Positions 63,189 through 64,000 of a stretch of 64,000 nt of DNA are shown here, piece after piece. The stretch lies in assembly GCF_000153305.1 (NCBI RefSeq), contig NZ_CH724109.1, positions 79,037 through 143,036 on the forward strand. Reading direction: 5' to 3'. Made by a program: the position numbers and the translations under genes. Position 1 is the first letter of the stretch. Every line of letters begins with the position of its first letter. Source of the stretch: Oceanicola granulosus HTCC2516 (GTDB lineage: Bacteria; Pseudomonadota; Alphaproteobacteria; Rhodobacterales; Rhodobacteraceae). The notes below the pieces were generated by a model. That model had not been told where the DNA came from and searched no databases. It saw nothing but the letters and a program-made list of their open reading frames with translations.

Positions 63189-64000
63189 CTAGGGGGCCAG
63201 CGCGGCGGCCATCTCGTCGATCAGCCCGGCGGCGAAGGCGTCGAAGCGGGCCGAGGGCTGGCGCGCGGCGTAGGCGTCGGCGAAGGGATCGGGCGCGCGC
63301 ACCGCGCTGTCCGACAGCTCCTCGAGCACCGCGTGGCCGCAGAACGGGACGTAGACCTCCGAGTAGCCGCCCTCGTGGACCATCAGCAGCCGCCCGTCGC
63401 AGACTTCCCCGGCCAACGTGCGGGTGGCGCGGGTCATCCGGCGGTAGGTGTCGGCGGTGCACATCATCCGGCTCAGCGGATCGATCAGCGCGGCATCGTA
63501 GCCGCAGGCGACGACGATGACCTCGGGGCGGAAGGCGCGGATCGCCGGCAGGGCCAGCCGCTCGAGCGCCGCGAGCCAGGTGACGTGGCCGGCGCCGGGG
63601 GGCAGGGGGATGTTGAGGTTGGCGCCGGCGCCGGCCCCGGTGCCGCGATCCTCGAAGCCGCCGGTGTCGAGCGGGTAGTTGCGCTCCTGGTGCAGCGAGA
63701 CGGTGAGCGTGTCGGGATCGTCGTAGTAGATCGCCTCGGTCCCGTTGCCGTGGTGGACGTCCCAGTCGAGCACCGCCGCCCGCGTCAGCCGCCCCTCGGC
63801 GCGCGCCGTCTCGAGCGCGACGGCGATGTTGTTGACGAGGCAGAAGCCGTTGGGAAAGTCGCGGGTGCAATGGTGCCCCGGCGGGCGCGACAGGGCGTAG
63901 GCGTTGGCGTGCTCGCCGGTCAGCACCGCCCGCAGCGCGCCGGTGGCGAGGCCGGCGGACAAGGCGGCGATCTCGAAGCCGTCGACGCCGAACGGGGCAC
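63189..64000 (-). CDS. Histone deacetylase family protein (partial, 5' end beyond window)
   Basis: Over 270 residues are visible; the frame continues to the window edge (APFGVDGFEIAALSAGLATG), so the N-terminus is missing. Arginase/deacetylase fold features: RPPGHHCTRDFPNGFCLVNN (active-site His pair), LDWDVHHGNGTEAIYYDD (zinc Asp and His), and ACGYDAALIDPLSRM. Bacterial members include acetylpolyamine and acetoin-utilisation AcuC-type amidohydrolases; the class II-like sequence suggests acetylpolyamine or acylated protein substrates. It lies 59 bases from the nitroreductase gene on the same strand. Confidence 0.93.
   Translation of the reverse strand, partial: APFGVDGFEIAALSAGLATGALRAVLTGEHANAYALSRPPGHHCTRDFPNGFCLVNNIAVALETARAEGRLTRAAVLDWDVHHGNGTEAIYYDDPDTLTVSLHQERNYPLDTGGFEDRGTGAGAGANLNIPLPPGAGHVTWLAALERLALPAIRAFRPEVIVVACGYDAALIDPLSRMMCTADTYRRMTRATRTLAGEVCDGRLLMVHEGGYSEVYVPFCGHAVLEELSDSAVRAPDPFADAYAARQPSARFDAFAAGLIDEMAAALAP

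Overview
The window is about 64 kb of very GC-rich (roughly 70%) bacterial chromosome with coding density above 90%. Several gene families seen here are largely alphaproteobacterial (DUF1150, DUF1285, DUF1467, DUF2161). The gene neighbourhoods fit the order Rhodobacterales: penicillin-binding-protein-activator/rsmI/yraN/gshB, aroA-cmk-rpsA-ihfB-lapA-trpF-trpB, trpS/rhomboid-like/murJ/glnD, and hsp20-DUF1150. The genus cannot be read from the sequence. I saw no rRNA or tRNA gene, CRISPR array, prophage, transposase, integrase or plasmid function.

Layout. 1-6.8 kb, minus strand: a MoxR ATPase / DUF58 / BatA-DUF4159 / large membrane protein operon of the 'MoxR plus von Willebrand A' type, divergent from a DUF1285 gene. 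7.4-11.5 kb: a hydroxypyruvate isomerase gene with an apparent single-base frameshift, an orphan membrane protein, then a tightly coupled ECF sigma factor and a membrane VWA protein. 11.5-24.8 kb: metabolism and cell envelope (branched-chain aminotransferase, VOC protein, trpS, inactive rhomboid, murJ, glnD, lipoprotein PBP activator, rsmI, yraN, gshB, aroA, cmk). 25-30 kb: rpsA, ihfB, lapA, trpF, a TM protein, trpB and an EF-hand protein. 30-39.6 kb: mostly minus-strand translation genes (pth, rplY, rpmB) with an FMN hydroxy-acid dehydrogenase, meaB, hrpB and prs. 39.7-50.2 kb: a thiol-isomerase-like protein, a histidine kinase, threonine aldolase, ribF, a HAD phosphatase, a Mn-dependent pyrophosphatase, a nuclease-fold protein, purEK, a NUDIX enzyme and a diguanylate cyclase. 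50.3-54.9 kb: a heat-shock island with groESL under a CIRCE operator and hsp20-DUF1150 behind an RpoH-like promoter, separated by an orphan small protein and a TraB/GumN protein. 55-60 kb: a deacylase-like protein, then a translationally coupled DUF1800-DUF1501-epimerase-sugar transferase run. 60-64 kb: a hidden pilin-like 58-residue gene, a response regulator, methylmalonyl-CoA epimerase with DUF1467, an EI24 protein, a nitroreductase and a histone-deacetylase-like amidohydrolase cut by the window edge.

The genes are mainly housekeeping. Many adjacent same-strand genes overlap by ATGA, GTGA or TGATG, and several convergent pairs abut or overlap. Regulation visible in the sequence includes several hairpin terminators, one CIRCE element, one RpoH-type promoter, a leader with a 9-codon ORF near 52.65 kb, and a family of Rhodobacterales-type intergenic repeats.

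I found no clear novel defence or biosynthetic system. The least explained items are the ECF-sigma/VWA pair, the 52.6 kb leader, the active-site-less rhomboid, the pilin-like microprotein, and the DUF1800/DUF1501/epimerase/sugar-transferase operon.
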